A stretch of DNA of 64,000 nucleotides from an uncultured Bacillota bacterium (GTDB lineage Bacteria > Bacillota > Clostridia > Peptostreptococcales > Anaerovoracaceae), in the NCBI GenBank assembly GCA_949284065.1, contig CASDUO010000001.1, forward strand, positions 1-64,000. Reading direction: 5' to 3'. Below are positions 50,337-59,926 of this stretch, one piece after another. Within the stretch, counting starts at the first letter, position 1. Every line of letters starts with the position of its first letter. A model generated the notes under the pieces. That model made no database searches. It worked only from the letters and a program-made list of their open reading frames with translations, and was not told the DNA's origin. A program made the position numbers and the translations under genes.

Positions 50337-51557
50337 TTACACTCTGTCCCTGTTCACAGGGCAGCTCATACATCTGGGGCCCCCTCTGCCTCTGGAAAGT
50401 TCCGAACTGGGCATGGTTATGACTTTTATGCCTTTTTTGTCCAGGAGAGAATTGGTCACATAGTTCCTCTCGTATGTTATGACCACACCGGGGGCTATTG
50501 CCAGCGTGTTGGATCCGTCGTTCCACTGTTCCCTCTGTGCCGCCAGGGGATCGTCCCCTCCGCATCTTATGAGTTCTACAGCCGGAAGGTTCAGCTCCTT
50601 TTTGAGTATGTCCTCAAGCTCGCCCTGTATGCTCTCAAAGTGAGGCCTGCCGTCCTTGTTCAGGGTGACTTCATATATCTGCAGCGGGCCCTCTATCTCC
50701 GGATGTATGGTGAATTTATCGAAATCGACCATGGTGAAGACCGTATCCAGATGCATGAAAGCCCTGCTCTTCGGTATATCGAACACCAGTATCTTTTTGA
50801 ATGTGGATCCGCTCAAAACTCTCTCGGCAAAATTTTCTATACCTACGGCAGTGGTTCGCTGGGAAAGACCGATACCGACCACATCGTCGGAAAGCACCAG
50901 CACGTCTCCTCCCTCTATGGAGTAACTGTCGTCGAAATCATACCAGAGCTTGGTCCCCTCGGGGGCAAAGTCCTTGTTGTACTTGTACATATACTCCAGC
51001 AGCAGGGATTCCCTTCTTCTTGCCTTCGTGCTCATGTGATGTACATTCAGACCGTCTCCCACACATGCTCCGGGGTCCCGCGTGAAATAAAGGTTGGGCA
51101 TAGGATCCGTGTAATACGGATATCCTCCGGCTATATAGCTGGCAAGGGAATTGTTCATCCCCACATCTATGCTTTCCTTTTTGATGCCTGCGATAACTGT
51201 TTTTACCAGATCCAAAGGCTCTTTCTGTACCAGATGATCAACGATCACTTCTTCCACATGCTCAGAATATATGTCGCTCTCCTTTACGAACCTGCGCACG
51301 AAATCTTCTTTGATCTTGGGATCGGCGATGGCTTTTGCGGTCTCATCCACATAATAGACCACCTCAACACCGTTTTCCCTCAATATATCCGCAAACACAT
51401 CATGTTCCTGCTGCGCAACTTTAAGGTACGGGATATCATCGAAAAGCAACCTTTCGAAATTGTCCGGTACTAACGCCTCTATCTCTTTGTCCAAACGGTG
51501 AAGCAATACCTTATTCAGCTTTCCTATCTCGGAAAAGTTTGAAATCTTATATCCCAT
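50337..51557 (-). CDS. arcA: Arginine deiminase
   Basis: 406 aa from the ATG at 51557 (AGGAGGCAAAA precedes; a start at 51575 would add six residues inside the ribosome binding site). Hydrolyses arginine to citrulline and ammonia. Guanidinium-binding and catalytic motifs: YFTRDPGACVG, HLDTVFTMVD (with catalytic H and D), EGGDVLVL and C-terminal nucleophile in RCMSCPV. In anaerobes it gives ATP and raises pH. Adjacent argF and arcC complete the pathway. Confidence 0.96.
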   Translation of the reverse strand: MGYKISNFSEIGKLNKVLLHRLDKEIEALVPDNFERLLFDDIPYLKVAQQEHDVFADILRENGVEVVYYVDETAKAIADPKIKEDFVRRFVKESDIYSEHVEEVIVDHLVQKEPLDLVKTVIAGIKKESIDVGMNNSLASYIAGGYPYYTDPMPNLYFTRDPGACVGDGLNVHHMSTKARRRESLLLEYMYKYNKDFAPEGTKLWYDFDDSYSIEGGDVLVLSDDVVGIGLSQRTTAVGIENFAERVLSGSTFKKILVFDIPKSRAFMHLDTVFTMVDFDKFTIHPEIEGPLQIYEVTLNKDGRPHFESIQGELEDILKKELNLPAVELIRCGGDDPLAAQREQWNDGSNTLAIAPGVVITYERNYVTNSLLDKKGIKVITMPSSELSRGRGGPRCMSCPVNRDRV

Positions 51558-51571
51558 TTTTGCCTCCTGAC

Positions 51572-52567
51572 TCAACCCATAGTAGCCACTATGACGGCCT
51601 TTATGGTGTGCATCCTGTTTTCCGCTTCATCGAAAACTTTGGAGTTCCTGCTTCTGAAAACCTCATCTGTCACTTCTCTGATATCATATCCCAGTTCCTT
51701 CTGCTGTTTGGCCATGTCGGTCTCAAAGTCATGGAAAGACGGCAGGCAGTGAAGGAAGAGACAATCCGGGTTCCCCGTGCTGTCCATCAGTTCCTTGGTG
51801 ACCTTGAAAGGTGTGAGCAGTTTGACTCTCTCGGGTATCTGATCCTCCTCGCCCATGGAAGCCCATACATCTGTGTAGATGACATCGGCCCCTTTCACTG
51901 CGCTCACATCGGATGATACCGTTATAGTAGCTCCTGTCTCTTTGGCAACTTTTTCTACCTTGGCTATGGTCTCCTTATCCATTTCCGCAGCCAGCACATC
52001 AGGACCGTATGCTACAAAATCCATTCCCATCTTCGCACAACCGTACATCCAGGCATAACTCATATTGTTCCTTATGTCGCCGCAGAACACCACTTTGCAC
52101 TTGTTCAAAGGTTTGGCTATATGTTCTTCCATAGTGAGCATATCCGCCAGTATCTGGGTAGGATGATCCACATCGGTAAGTCCGTTCCACACCGGCACTC
52201 CCGAATATTTGGCAAGATCCTCCACCACTTTCTGGTCATATCCTCTGTATTCTATACCGTCGTAGAACCTTCCCAAAACTCTGGCCGTATCTTCCAGAGA
52301 CTCCTTTTTACCCATCTGTGAACTTTTTGAATCCAAGAACGTTACATGGGCACCCTCTTCCAAACAGGCCAACTCGAACGAACATCTCGTCCTGGTAGAT
52401 GTCTTTTCAAACAGAAGCACTACATTCTTGCCTTTCAGCACCTCATTGTGTATCCCCGCTCTTTTTTTCGCTTTGAGATCCCTGGACAAGTCGAGCAAAT
52501 ATCTTATTTCCTCAGTGGTGAAATCCATCAAAGTCAAAAAACTTCTGCCTTTTAAGTTTACCGCCAT
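51572..52567 (-). CDS. argF: Ornithine carbamoyltransferase
   Basis: 331 aa. Catalyses citrulline to ornithine plus carbamoyl phosphate in the ADI direction or the reverse in arginine synthesis. Carbamoyl-phosphate site STRTRCSFE, GFYDGIEYRG, HPTQILADM, and ornithine site LFLHCLPSFHD are present. Its place before arcA suggests the catabolic (arcB) role. carB upstream means it could also draw on newly made carbamoyl phosphate. Name argF/arcB is not separable by sequence here. Confidence 0.94.
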   Translation of the reverse strand: MAVNLKGRSFLTLMDFTTEEIRYLLDLSRDLKAKKRAGIHNEVLKGKNVVLLFEKTSTRTRCSFELACLEEGAHVTFLDSKSSQMGKKESLEDTARVLGRFYDGIEYRGYDQKVVEDLAKYSGVPVWNGLTDVDHPTQILADMLTMEEHIAKPLNKCKVVFCGDIRNNMSYAWMYGCAKMGMDFVAYGPDVLAAEMDKETIAKVEKVAKETGATITVSSDVSAVKGADVIYTDVWASMGEEDQIPERVKLLTPFKVTKELMDSTGNPDCLFLHCLPSFHDFETDMAKQQKELGYDIREVTDEVFRSRNSKVFDEAENRMHTIKAVIVATMG

Positions 52568-52657
52568 TTTTATTCCTCCTGTTTTCTCTGATAATTTTGT
52601 TTTCCCGAAAACATGTCCTGTCTCCGCACACGGGACACGGACCGGCTCGGTACTGCA

Positions 52658-52687
52658 ATTTTAACTTGTATCTGCCGATCTTGGCAA
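52658..52687 (-). promoter_or_regulatory. Promoter of argF-arcA-arcC
   Basis: On the minus strand TTGCCA (complement of 52682-52687) and TAAAAT (52658-52663), spacer 18. The about 90-base leader can form GTCC/GGAC and TTTTCGGGAAAA hairpins. No ArgR box was recognised. Confidence 0.5.
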
Positions 52688-52783
52688 CACGATAGGACAA
52701 ATTGGTTTATATTACTTTACTGTGCATATTTATACCGGGTCCATCCTTCCGGCCCCATCACATCCTTATCTCTCCGGTCCCTT

Positions 52784-55700
52784 TCATATCTTCGATATAT
52801 CGACCATCTGCACATTGTCCAGGTTCTTTCCCGAAAGCAGTGCGTTGGCCAAAGCGTTCGCCGTATCTATGGAGGTCAGCGTGGCTATGGAACGCTCGAT
52901 GGCCTTTCTCCTCATCTGCACCGACCTTGTGGCCGGCTTCCTGCCTATTTTCGATGTGGACACTACAAAATCCACTGCCCCGCTGTCGAAGAGGGTATCG
53001 GTGTTGGGCTTGTCCTCATCGAAATAATTTATTTTCTCCGCCTTCACACCATGTGCGTTTAGATATTTGCAGGTGCCCTCTGTAGCAACGATTTTATATC
53101 CGAAATCTATGAATTTTTTCGCAAGGGGCACCGCTTCCGGCTTGTCCTCGTCCTTTACCGTGAACAGGACTACGTCGTCCACTTTATGGAGTTCATATCC
53201 CGCACCTAAGAGCCCCTTGTAGAGGGCCGATTCAAAATCGCGGTCTATGCCGAGGACCTCTCCCGTAGACTTCATTTCCGGTCCCAGCTGACTGTCGGCA
53301 TCAGTGAGTTTGGGGAAGCTGAATACAGGCACCTTCACCGCCACATAGGACGCCTCCGGTACGAGTCCCGGCTCATATCCAAGGTCTCTTATGGTGCTTC
53401 CCAAAAGGACTTTCGTAGCCAGGTTCACTATGGGGACATTGGTCACTTTGCTTATGTACGGGACCGTCCTGGATGACCTGGGGTTGACCTCGATGACATA
53501 AAGTTCCCCGTTGTAATATACATACTGTATATTGACCATGCCCAGCACTTTGAGCTCTCTCACCAGTTTCTCCGTGTATGAGACGACCTTGTCCTTTACC
53601 TCCTGTGACAGGCTTTGAGGAGGGTATACGGATATGGAGTCGCCTGAATGCACTCCGGCTCTCTCGATATGCTCCATTATCCCCGGGATGAGGAGATCCT
53701 TGCCGTCGGAAATGGCGTCGACTTCTATTTCCGTTCCCATCAGGTATTTGTCCAACAGCACCGGATTTTCCAGATCCGCCGTGGAAGTTATTATCTCCAT
53801 GTATTCCCTGACATCTCCATCGCTGTGGGCGATTATCATGTTCTGTCCGCCAAGTACATAGGAGGGTCTGAGCAATACGGGATACCCCAGCTCGTTCGCC
53901 GCCTTCACCGCTTCCTCGGTAGTGAATGCGGTCCTGCCTTTCGGTCTCGGTATATCGCACCTTTCCAAAAGCGCATCGAATCTTTCTCTGTCCTCTGCCT
54001 CATCTATGCTGTCTGCAGACGTACCCAATATGTTTTCTCCTCTTTCAAGGAGATGCTTCGTGGTCTTTATGGCAGTCTGCCCGCCAAACTGTACTATGAC
54101 TCCGTCGGGCTTCTCTGTATCCAGGACCCCGTCTATATCTTCCGGTGTAAGGGGCTCAAAATACAGTCTGTCGCTTATATCGAAATCAGTGGACACCGTT
54201 TCCGGATTGTTGTTCACTATGACGGCTTCATGCCCCGACTCCCTCAGGGCATTTATGCAGTGTACCGAGCAGTAATCGAATTCTATGCCCTGGCCTATCC
54301 TTATGGGACCGGAACCGAACACGACTATTTTCTTCCGGCCGTCCTCATGTTTTTCGATGAACTCTTCAGCCTCATTTTCCTCATCAAAGGTAGCATAAAA
54401 ATATGGGGTCTCTGCTTCGAATTCCGCTGCACAGGTGTCTACCATCTTGAAGGCAGCCTTCAGTCTGCAGGGAGGTTTCTGGCCGCTGAGCCTCTCTATG
54501 GTGCTGTCCAAAAATCCCATATCTTTGGCATCCTTATATTTGATCTCCGTGAGTTCTCCTTCCCGCAGATATTTGTCCATATGTACCAGGTTGTTTATCT
54601 TCGACAGGAACCATCTGTCTATGCCGGTTATGTTGTATATGCTGTCGATGGGGACTCCGCGCCTCAGGGCTTCATATACCACGAATATCCTTTCATCATC
54701 ACAGCTGTGAAGGAACTCCTCTATCTCCAATATGCTCTTGTCATGGAGCTTTTTCAATTCCAGAGTGTCAAGCCCCAGCTCTATGGACCTTACCGCCTTC
54801 ATGAGGGCCTGCTCAAAGAAGCTCCCTATGGCCATCACCTCACCGGTGGCTTTCATCTGCGTACCCAGGGTCCTTTTGGCATATACGAATTTATCGAAAG
54901 GCCATTTGGGGAATTTCACCACCACATAGTCCAGGGCCGGTTCGAAACACGCATAAGTATCTCCGGTCACCTCGTTCTTTATCTCGTCCAGAGTGTATCC
55001 TATGGCTATCTTCGATGCGACCTTCGCTATCGGATATCCCGTGGCTTTTGACGCGAGAGCAGACGAGCGGGACACTCTTGGATTCACCTCTATGACTGCA
55101 TATTCAAAGCTGTCCGGATCCAAAGCGAACTGACAGTTACAGCCCCCTTCCACTCCCAGTTCCTGTATTATCTTGATGGAAGCGGATCTCAGCATCTGGT
55201 ATTCCTTGTCTGCAAGTGTCACCGCCGGAGCCACCACGATGGAATCTCCTGTATGCACGCCTACGGGATCCAGATTCTCCATGGAACATACTGTTATGGT
55301 ATTGTTTTTCGAATCTCTTATCACTTCGAATTCTATTTCTTTCCACCCGGACACGCTTTTTTCTACCAGTATCTGGGTTATAGGGCTCTGCCTGAGGCCG
55401 TCGCTTCCTATGATCCTGAGTTCATCGGGGTTATTGGCGATCCCGCCTCCCGTTCCTCCCAGGGTATAGGCCGGTCTTACTATTACCGGATATCCTATTT
55501 CCTCTGCGTATTCGAGAGCACCTTCTATATAATTCACCACCTTAGACGGGATCACAGGCTCTCCTATGGATATCAGCATATCCTTGAACATCTGCCGGTC
55601 TTCCGCCTTGTTGATGGTCTCCGGTGTGGCCCCCAGGACCTTTATGCCCATTTCATCCAATACCCCGGCTTTTGCCAGCTGCATGGAAAGGGTCAGTCCC

Positions 55701-55981
55701 ATCTGTCCGCCCAAAGTACTGAGTATGCTGTCCGGCCTTTCTATCTCTATTATTTTTTTGAGCACGGGCAGGGTCAGCGGTTCGATATATACTCTGTCCG
55801 CCATGGTTTTATCGGTCATTATAGTGGCCGGGTTCGAATTCACCAAAACCACCTCGAGGCCCTCTTTCTTCAAGGTCCTGCACACCTGGCTGCCGGCATA
55901 GTCGAACTCCGCCGCCTGTCCTATCACTATTGGTCCCGATCCTATTACCAGCACCTTTTTTATATCTTCTCTTAAAGGCAT
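52784..55981 (-). CDS. carB: Carbamoyl-phosphate synthase large subunit
   Basis: 1065 aa. Makes carbamoyl phosphate from bicarbonate, ammonia (from CarA) and two ATP, for pyrimidine and arginine synthesis. Two homologous ATP-grasp halves, each beginning GSGPIVIGQAAEFDY (residues 14 on) and GSGPIRIGQGIEFDY (near 560), with RPAYTLGGTGGG and RPSYVLGGQN loops, and a C-terminal MGS-like allosteric domain from about 930 (IVATEGTCKYL). Follows carA by 34 bases. Confidence 0.97.
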   Translation of the reverse strand: MPLREDIKKVLVIGSGPIVIGQAAEFDYAGSQVCRTLKKEGLEVVLVNSNPATIMTDKTMADRVYIEPLTLPVLKKIIEIERPDSILSTLGGQMGLTLSMQLAKAGVLDEMGIKVLGATPETINKAEDRQMFKDMLISIGEPVIPSKVVNYIEGALEYAEEIGYPVIVRPAYTLGGTGGGIANNPDELRIIGSDGLRQSPITQILVEKSVSGWKEIEFEVIRDSKNNTITVCSMENLDPVGVHTGDSIVVAPAVTLADKEYQMLRSASIKIIQELGVEGGCNCQFALDPDSFEYAVIEVNPRVSRSSALASKATGYPIAKVASKIAIGYTLDEIKNEVTGDTYACFEPALDYVVVKFPKWPFDKFVYAKRTLGTQMKATGEVMAIGSFFEQALMKAVRSIELGLDTLELKKLHDKSILEIEEFLHSCDDERIFVVYEALRRGVPIDSIYNITGIDRWFLSKINNLVHMDKYLREGELTEIKYKDAKDMGFLDSTIERLSGQKPPCRLKAAFKMVDTCAAEFEAETPYFYATFDEENEAEEFIEKHEDGRKKIVVFGSGPIRIGQGIEFDYCSVHCINALRESGHEAVIVNNNPETVSTDFDISDRLYFEPLTPEDIDGVLDTEKPDGVIVQFGGQTAIKTTKHLLERGENILGTSADSIDEAEDRERFDALLERCDIPRPKGRTAFTTEEAVKAANELGYPVLLRPSYVLGGQNMIIAHSDGDVREYMEIITSTADLENPVLLDKYLMGTEIEVDAISDGKDLLIPGIMEHIERAGVHSGDSISVYPPQSLSQEVKDKVVSYTEKLVRELKVLGMVNIQYVYYNGELYVIEVNPRSSRTVPYISKVTNVPIVNLATKVLLGSTIRDLGYEPGLVPEASYVAVKVPVFSFPKLTDADSQLGPEMKSTGEVLGIDRDFESALYKGLLGAGYELHKVDDVVLFTVKDEDKPEAVPLAKKFIDFGYKIVATEGTCKYLNAHGVKAEKINYFDEDKPNTDTLFDSGAVDFVVSTSKIGRKPATRSVQMRRKAIERSIATLTSIDTANALANALLSGKNLDNVQMVDISKI

Positions 55982-56015
55982 ATCTTTTCCCTTTCATGTC
56001 CCGACATGGACCTGT

Positions 56016-57146
56016 TCATCCTATGGTCTTGTTCTTTTTATACTCCAGCATATTCTCCAGAAATCTGTCAAACAGATACTGGGTGTCATGAGGTCCCGCA
56101 CAGGCCTCCGGATGGAACTGCACCGTGAACGTGCCGGGCCTGTTGTATCCGACGCCTTCACAGCTTCCGTCGTTGACATTATAGTGGCTCACATGTCCTA
56201 TATCCTTCGTGATGGAATCACCCACTACTGCATAACCGTGATTTTGACTGGTGACATATATCCTGTCTTTTTCCATATCCATCACGGGCTGGTTGGCTCC
56301 TCTGTGTCCGTACTTGAGCTTTTCTGTCCTGCCGCCGGCTGCGATGGCCAAAAGCTGATGGCCCAGGCATATGCCCAATATGGGCACATCGGTCTTCAAC
56401 AGCTCCGCCAGGTTCCTTATGACCTCCGTTTCCTTTGAAGGATCTCCGGGACCGTTGCTCAACATTATACCGTCCGGCTTCATGGCCATTATATCCTGAG
56501 GACTGCTGTCGTAAGGCATTATCATGACGCTGCAGCCCCGGGCGTTGAGACTTCTCAATATATTGTTCTTATATCCGTAGTCCAGCATGACTATCCTGCA
56601 CAGCGGATCCGCACAGTTGTATGTGACTCTCTCCTTCACCGAAACGGCCTTGAGCGGCTCCTCTATGGAGTATGCCTTTATCTCTCTCATGAACCCGGGC
56701 TTGTCATCGGGCATATCAGTGGTGATAGCGCCGTTCATGACTCCCTTGCTTCTGAGTTTTCTGGTCAATGCCCTCGTGTCTATGTCATATATCCCCACTA
56801 TACCATGGCTTTCCAGGTACTCTCCCAATGTGGATCTGCTCCTGAAATTGGAGGGTTCATAGCACCACTCCCTTATGATATATCCGTTCAGCCATACTTT
56901 GGCCGATTCGCGATCCGCTTCGTTCACCCCGTAATTCCCTATAAGCGGGAATGTCTGGGTGACGATCTGGCCGTAATAGCTGGGATCCGTCAACGTTTCC
57001 TGATATCCCGTCATACCGGTGGTGAACACCACCTCTCCGATGGCCGTGCCTTCTGCTCCCAGATTCCATCCCGAGAATACGCTTCCGTCTTCCAGGATCA
57101 GGTAAGCCGGCTTCCCGTGTTCATACTGTGTGCTGTTCCTGCTCAT
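56016..57146 (-). CDS. carA: Carbamoyl-phosphate synthase small (glutaminase) subunit
   Basis: 376 aa. N-terminal CarA domain (AYLILEDGSVFSGW, GEVVFTTGMTGYQE) and C-terminal class I glutaminase with nucleophile in GICLGHQLLAIAAGG and catalytic His/Glu in VQFHPEACAGP. Supplies ammonia to CarB. A 40-base gap separates it from the upstream methyltransferase gene. Confidence 0.97.
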   Translation of the reverse strand: MSRNSTQYEHGKPAYLILEDGSVFSGWNLGAEGTAIGEVVFTTGMTGYQETLTDPSYYGQIVTQTFPLIGNYGVNEADRESAKVWLNGYIIREWCYEPSNFRSRSTLGEYLESHGIVGIYDIDTRALTRKLRSKGVMNGAITTDMPDDKPGFMREIKAYSIEEPLKAVSVKERVTYNCADPLCRIVMLDYGYKNNILRSLNARGCSVMIMPYDSSPQDIMAMKPDGIMLSNGPGDPSKETEVIRNLAELLKTDVPILGICLGHQLLAIAAGGRTEKLKYGHRGANQPVMDMEKDRIYVTSQNHGYAVVGDSITKDIGHVSHYNVNDGSCEGVGYNRPGTFTVQFHPEACAGPHDTQYLFDRFLENMLEYKKNKTIG

Positions 57147-57186
57147 ATCTTCACTCTCACTCCGTTACCGTATTTTTATCTATCAT

Positions 57187-58350
57187 TCACTCTATATCTC
57201 TTCCGGGTCTCTCTCCGTGGTACTGGTAGTAACACACCTCTATACGCCCATTATACAGCTTGCGTCGTCTGGTCGCTTGCTTGTCCATAGCCTTTTTTTC
57301 AAAGTCTTTGTCAGCGGTAAGGGCGAAAAGGGACCAGTCGCTGTGGAGTTCATAAAATCTATGGAATGTATCGTATATGGACTCTATGGTCTTGGCCTCT
57401 CCTACCCTGATGCCGTAGGGCAGATTGGTCATCATTATGCCGTTCCTCCTGTTGAAGGGTTCGTTCCCCGAAAGTATATGTCCCCTTATGTCTGCCTTCC
57501 TGAACTCAACGACCTGATCCACTCCTGCAGCCTGGGCATTTGCCTTTGCCGCCTTTATGTTCTTTTTGCTTATGTCAGAGCCCACTATGCGGATATCCTC
57601 TCCAGGCCTGACCGGAGTACTGGCCTTTTCACGTTCCTCACGCCATACCTTCTCATCTATGATATCCCACTGTTCAGCTGCAAAACTCCTGTTCCTTCCC
57701 GGTGCTATACCCAGGGCCATCATTGCCCCTTCGATGGGTATCGTTCCCGATCCGCAGCAGGGATCCACGAGGACCCGGCCCGGTTTCCAAAACGAAAGCC
57801 GGACCATAGCCGCCGCCAAGGTCTCTTTTATCGGCGCCTCTACGTTTTTCACACGATACCCTCTTTTATGGAGCCCTTCTCCTGTGGTATCGGCTGTGAC
57901 CGTGACCCTGTCTTTGAGTATGGATATCTTTATCTGATATTTCCCCCCGTCCTCTTTGAGCTCTCCTACATTATAGAAATCCAAAAGCCTGTCCGCTATG
58001 GCCTTTTCCGAAACGCTCTGTACGGCCGGGACACTGTGGAGCTCGGACTTTACACAGGATGCTGTCACGATAAAGTGCCCGTCTATGGGGATGAGTTCCT
58101 CCCAGGCTATACCTCTGACCTGCTGATACAGCTCCTCAAAATCCCTGGCCTCAAAATCCTCTGCCATGTTCAGGAGCACTCTTTCCGCACAGGCAAGCCA
58201 AAGGTTCGATCTGACTATGGCCCTTTCATCGCCATGATAGGTCACCTTGCCGTCGGCCACTTTCGCTATTTCATAGCCTAAAGCTTCTATTTCTCTTTTT
58301 ACCACAGCTTCCAGCCCGAATGTGGTGGCTGCCGTAAGGATCTTTTTCAT
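57187..58350 (-). CDS. 23S rRNA methyltransferase, THUMP plus N6-adenine methylase (RlmL/YpsC-like)
   Basis: 387 aa. N-terminal THUMP domain (1-about 160, TAATTFGLEAVVKREIEALG) binds RNA. C-terminal Rossmann methyltransferase with DPCCGSGTIPIEGA (motif I) and the N6-methyl motif NLPYGIRVG (NPPY-type). Related to the m2G-2445 enzyme of E. coli and B. subtilis YpsC. It leads the carA-carB transcription unit, so a pyrimidine-linked regulator might sit upstream, but no PyrR-type attenuator was seen. Confidence 0.87.
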   Translation of the reverse strand: MKKILTAATTFGLEAVVKREIEALGYEIAKVADGKVTYHGDERAIVRSNLWLACAERVLLNMAEDFEARDFEELYQQVRGIAWEELIPIDGHFIVTASCVKSELHSVPAVQSVSEKAIADRLLDFYNVGELKEDGGKYQIKISILKDRVTVTADTTGEGLHKRGYRVKNVEAPIKETLAAAMVRLSFWKPGRVLVDPCCGSGTIPIEGAMMALGIAPGRNRSFAAEQWDIIDEKVWREEREKASTPVRPGEDIRIVGSDISKKNIKAAKANAQAAGVDQVVEFRKADIRGHILSGNEPFNRRNGIMMTNLPYGIRVGEAKTIESIYDTFHRFYELHSDWSLFALTADKDFEKKAMDKQATRRRKLYNGRIEVCYYQYHGERPGRDIE

Positions 58351-58421
58351 GGGTCTTCCTCTCTCTGATTAATATAACACGGTATGGACTCCGATAACAG
58401 TCCGGAGATACTATTTTGACG

Positions 58422-58456
58422 AAAAAACGGGACGCCGTCAAAACACAGCCGTCCCG
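58422..58456 (-). terminator. Terminator of mreB
   Basis: On the minus strand CGGGACG pairs with CGTCCCG, followed by TTTTTT. It falls between mreB and the rlmL-like gene, 61 bases after the mreB stop. Confidence 0.85.
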
Positions 58457-58516
58457 TATCATCCATGTCTATCCGTAATGGTTTGCACCACAGTTTCTTG
58501 CATACGGCTGTGAAAA

Positions 58517-59542
58517 TCAGATGAAGGTCCTTTTTCTCCTGTTTATCTCAGCCTTTTCTACAAGATCTATATCATCCAAAGCCATTCCGGTCCCCTTTGC
58601 CACACAGTTCAAAGGATCAGGTGCGATCCTCACCTCAAGGCCTGTCCTCTGCTTGACTCTCTCGTCTATACCCCAAAGGAGTCCGCAGCCTCCTGTGATA
58701 GTAAGGCCGCTTGCAGATATATCCGCCGAAAGTTCAGGCGGCGTCTTTTCCAAAACCTGATGGACTGCATCGCATATGATCTGGAGAGGTTCCTCTAGTG
58801 CCTCCAGCATCTCGGAGCTGGTCACTTCGATATCTCTGGGCAGACCCGTGACCAGGTCTCTTCCTGAACAGATCTGGCTCACATCTTCCTGTCTCTTCGC
58901 CGCTGCTCCTATGCCCTTTTTCAGGTCCTCCGCTGTACGTTCACCTATATACAGCTTGTGTTTTTTACGCATGTATTTGACGATGGCTTCATCGAACTTA
59001 TCGCCTGCTGTTTTGACAGAAGCGGAGGATACGATCCCACCTAAGGAGATGACGGCTATGTCCGTCGTCCCGCCACCCATGTCCATTATCATCTTTCCTT
59101 CGCTGCCGCTTATGTCCATGCCTGCACCTATGGCTGCAGCAATGGGTTCCTCCATAAGGTATACGCTCTTCCCGCCTGCCTGAGTCGCTGCCTCACGGAC
59201 GGCACGCTTTTCCACTTCCGTGACTCCGCTTGGAACGCAGACCATTATCCTCGGTCTGAAGAACTTGCTGTTGCCGCATGTCTTTTTTATGAAGTGCTTG
59301 AGCATCCTCTCAGTTATATCGTAATCGCTTATGACGCCATCACGCAAAGGACGCACCGCGACGATGTTCGCCGGCGTCCTGCCCAGCATCTCTTTTGCTT
59401 CTTCACCTACTGCCAGTATCTCATCGGTTTCATCATCTACCGCTACTACTGAGGGCTCCTGCAGCACTATACCTTTACCCTTGATATATACTATGACGTT
59501 GGCTGTCCCCAGATCGATCCCGACTTCTTCTGAAAATCGCAT
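58517..59542 (-). CDS. mreB: MreB/Mbl family rod-shape actin homologue
   Basis: 341 aa. Actin-fold ATPase that guides lateral wall synthesis, so the organism is probably rod-shaped. Phosphate-1 motif EVGIDLGTANVIVY, connect-1 and phosphate-2 MIMDMGGGTTDIAV, and adenosine motif LTITGGCGLLWGI are seen. The paired mreC/mreD genes are absent, which suggests an Mbl- or MreBH-like paralogue. Monocistronic, promoter at 59613-59641. Confidence 0.93.
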   Translation of the reverse strand: MRFSEEVGIDLGTANVIVYIKGKGIVLQEPSVVAVDDETDEILAVGEEAKEMLGRTPANIVAVRPLRDGVISDYDITERMLKHFIKKTCGNSKFFRPRIMVCVPSGVTEVEKRAVREAATQAGGKSVYLMEEPIAAAIGAGMDISGSEGKMIMDMGGGTTDIAVISLGGIVSSASVKTAGDKFDEAIVKYMRKKHKLYIGERTAEDLKKGIGAAAKRQEDVSQICSGRDLVTGLPRDIEVTSSEMLEALEEPLQIICDAVHQVLEKTPPELSADISASGLTITGGCGLLWGIDERVKQRTGLEVRIAPDPLNCVAKGTGMALDDIDLVEKAEINRRKRTFI

Positions 59543-59612
59543 TCTGATCTTCCTCCTTATGTCTTATATGTATGTCCCCCGCAGGGAACGATATTTACCG
59601 GTCACGACTCAC

Positions 59613-59641
59613 ATTATATATAAAACGGCCTGTATTTTCAA
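59613..59641 (-). promoter_or_regulatory. Promoter of mreB
   Basis: On the minus strand TTGAAA (complement of 59636-59641) and perfect TATAAT (59613-59618), spacer 17. The -35 overlaps the intergenic space just after the DUF2007 stop. Confidence 0.75.
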
Positions 59642-59646
59642 CTAAA

Positions 59647-59925
59647 TCACGCCTCTTCAAAATCGTCGCCTATGGGTACGGGCACTATGGCATCCAGCGC
59701 CTTATCCAAAAGTTTCTCCGGCACGAATATCTCTATAGGCTGTATGGTATTGAGTCCCATGGTTATCTCCAGAAAATTGGACGCTCCCACATACCGCTTC
59801 ACGCAGGGTATATCTTCGCTTTTCAATTTGGACTCTATTATATCAGCTTGGAAGGAATCGTCTACGGTGCACAGATATACTCCGTCACGCCACGGCCTTT
59901 CTTTATTTCTTTCCGGCACGAACAT
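59647..59925 (-). CDS. DUF2007-domain protein
   Basis: 92 aa. DUF2007 (putative prokaryotic signal-transducing or metal-binding fold) core: VYLCTVDDSFQADIIESKLKSEDIPC and IEIFVPEKLLDKALDAI. Function unknown. The one-base gap after thrS means the two are translated together. No signal peptide or membrane segment. Confidence 0.8.
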   Translation of the reverse strand: MFVPERNKERPWRDGVYLCTVDDSFQADIIESKLKSEDIPCVKRYVGASNFLEITMGLNTIQPIEIFVPEKLLDKALDAIVPVPIGDDFEEA

Positions 59926-59926
59926 A

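Noticed and set aside
52512-52700. Minus-strand 62-residue frame with CPVCGDRTC before argF
   Set aside because: It has no ribosome binding site, covers the argF promoter and ends inside argF in another frame. The cysteine pattern looks accidental.
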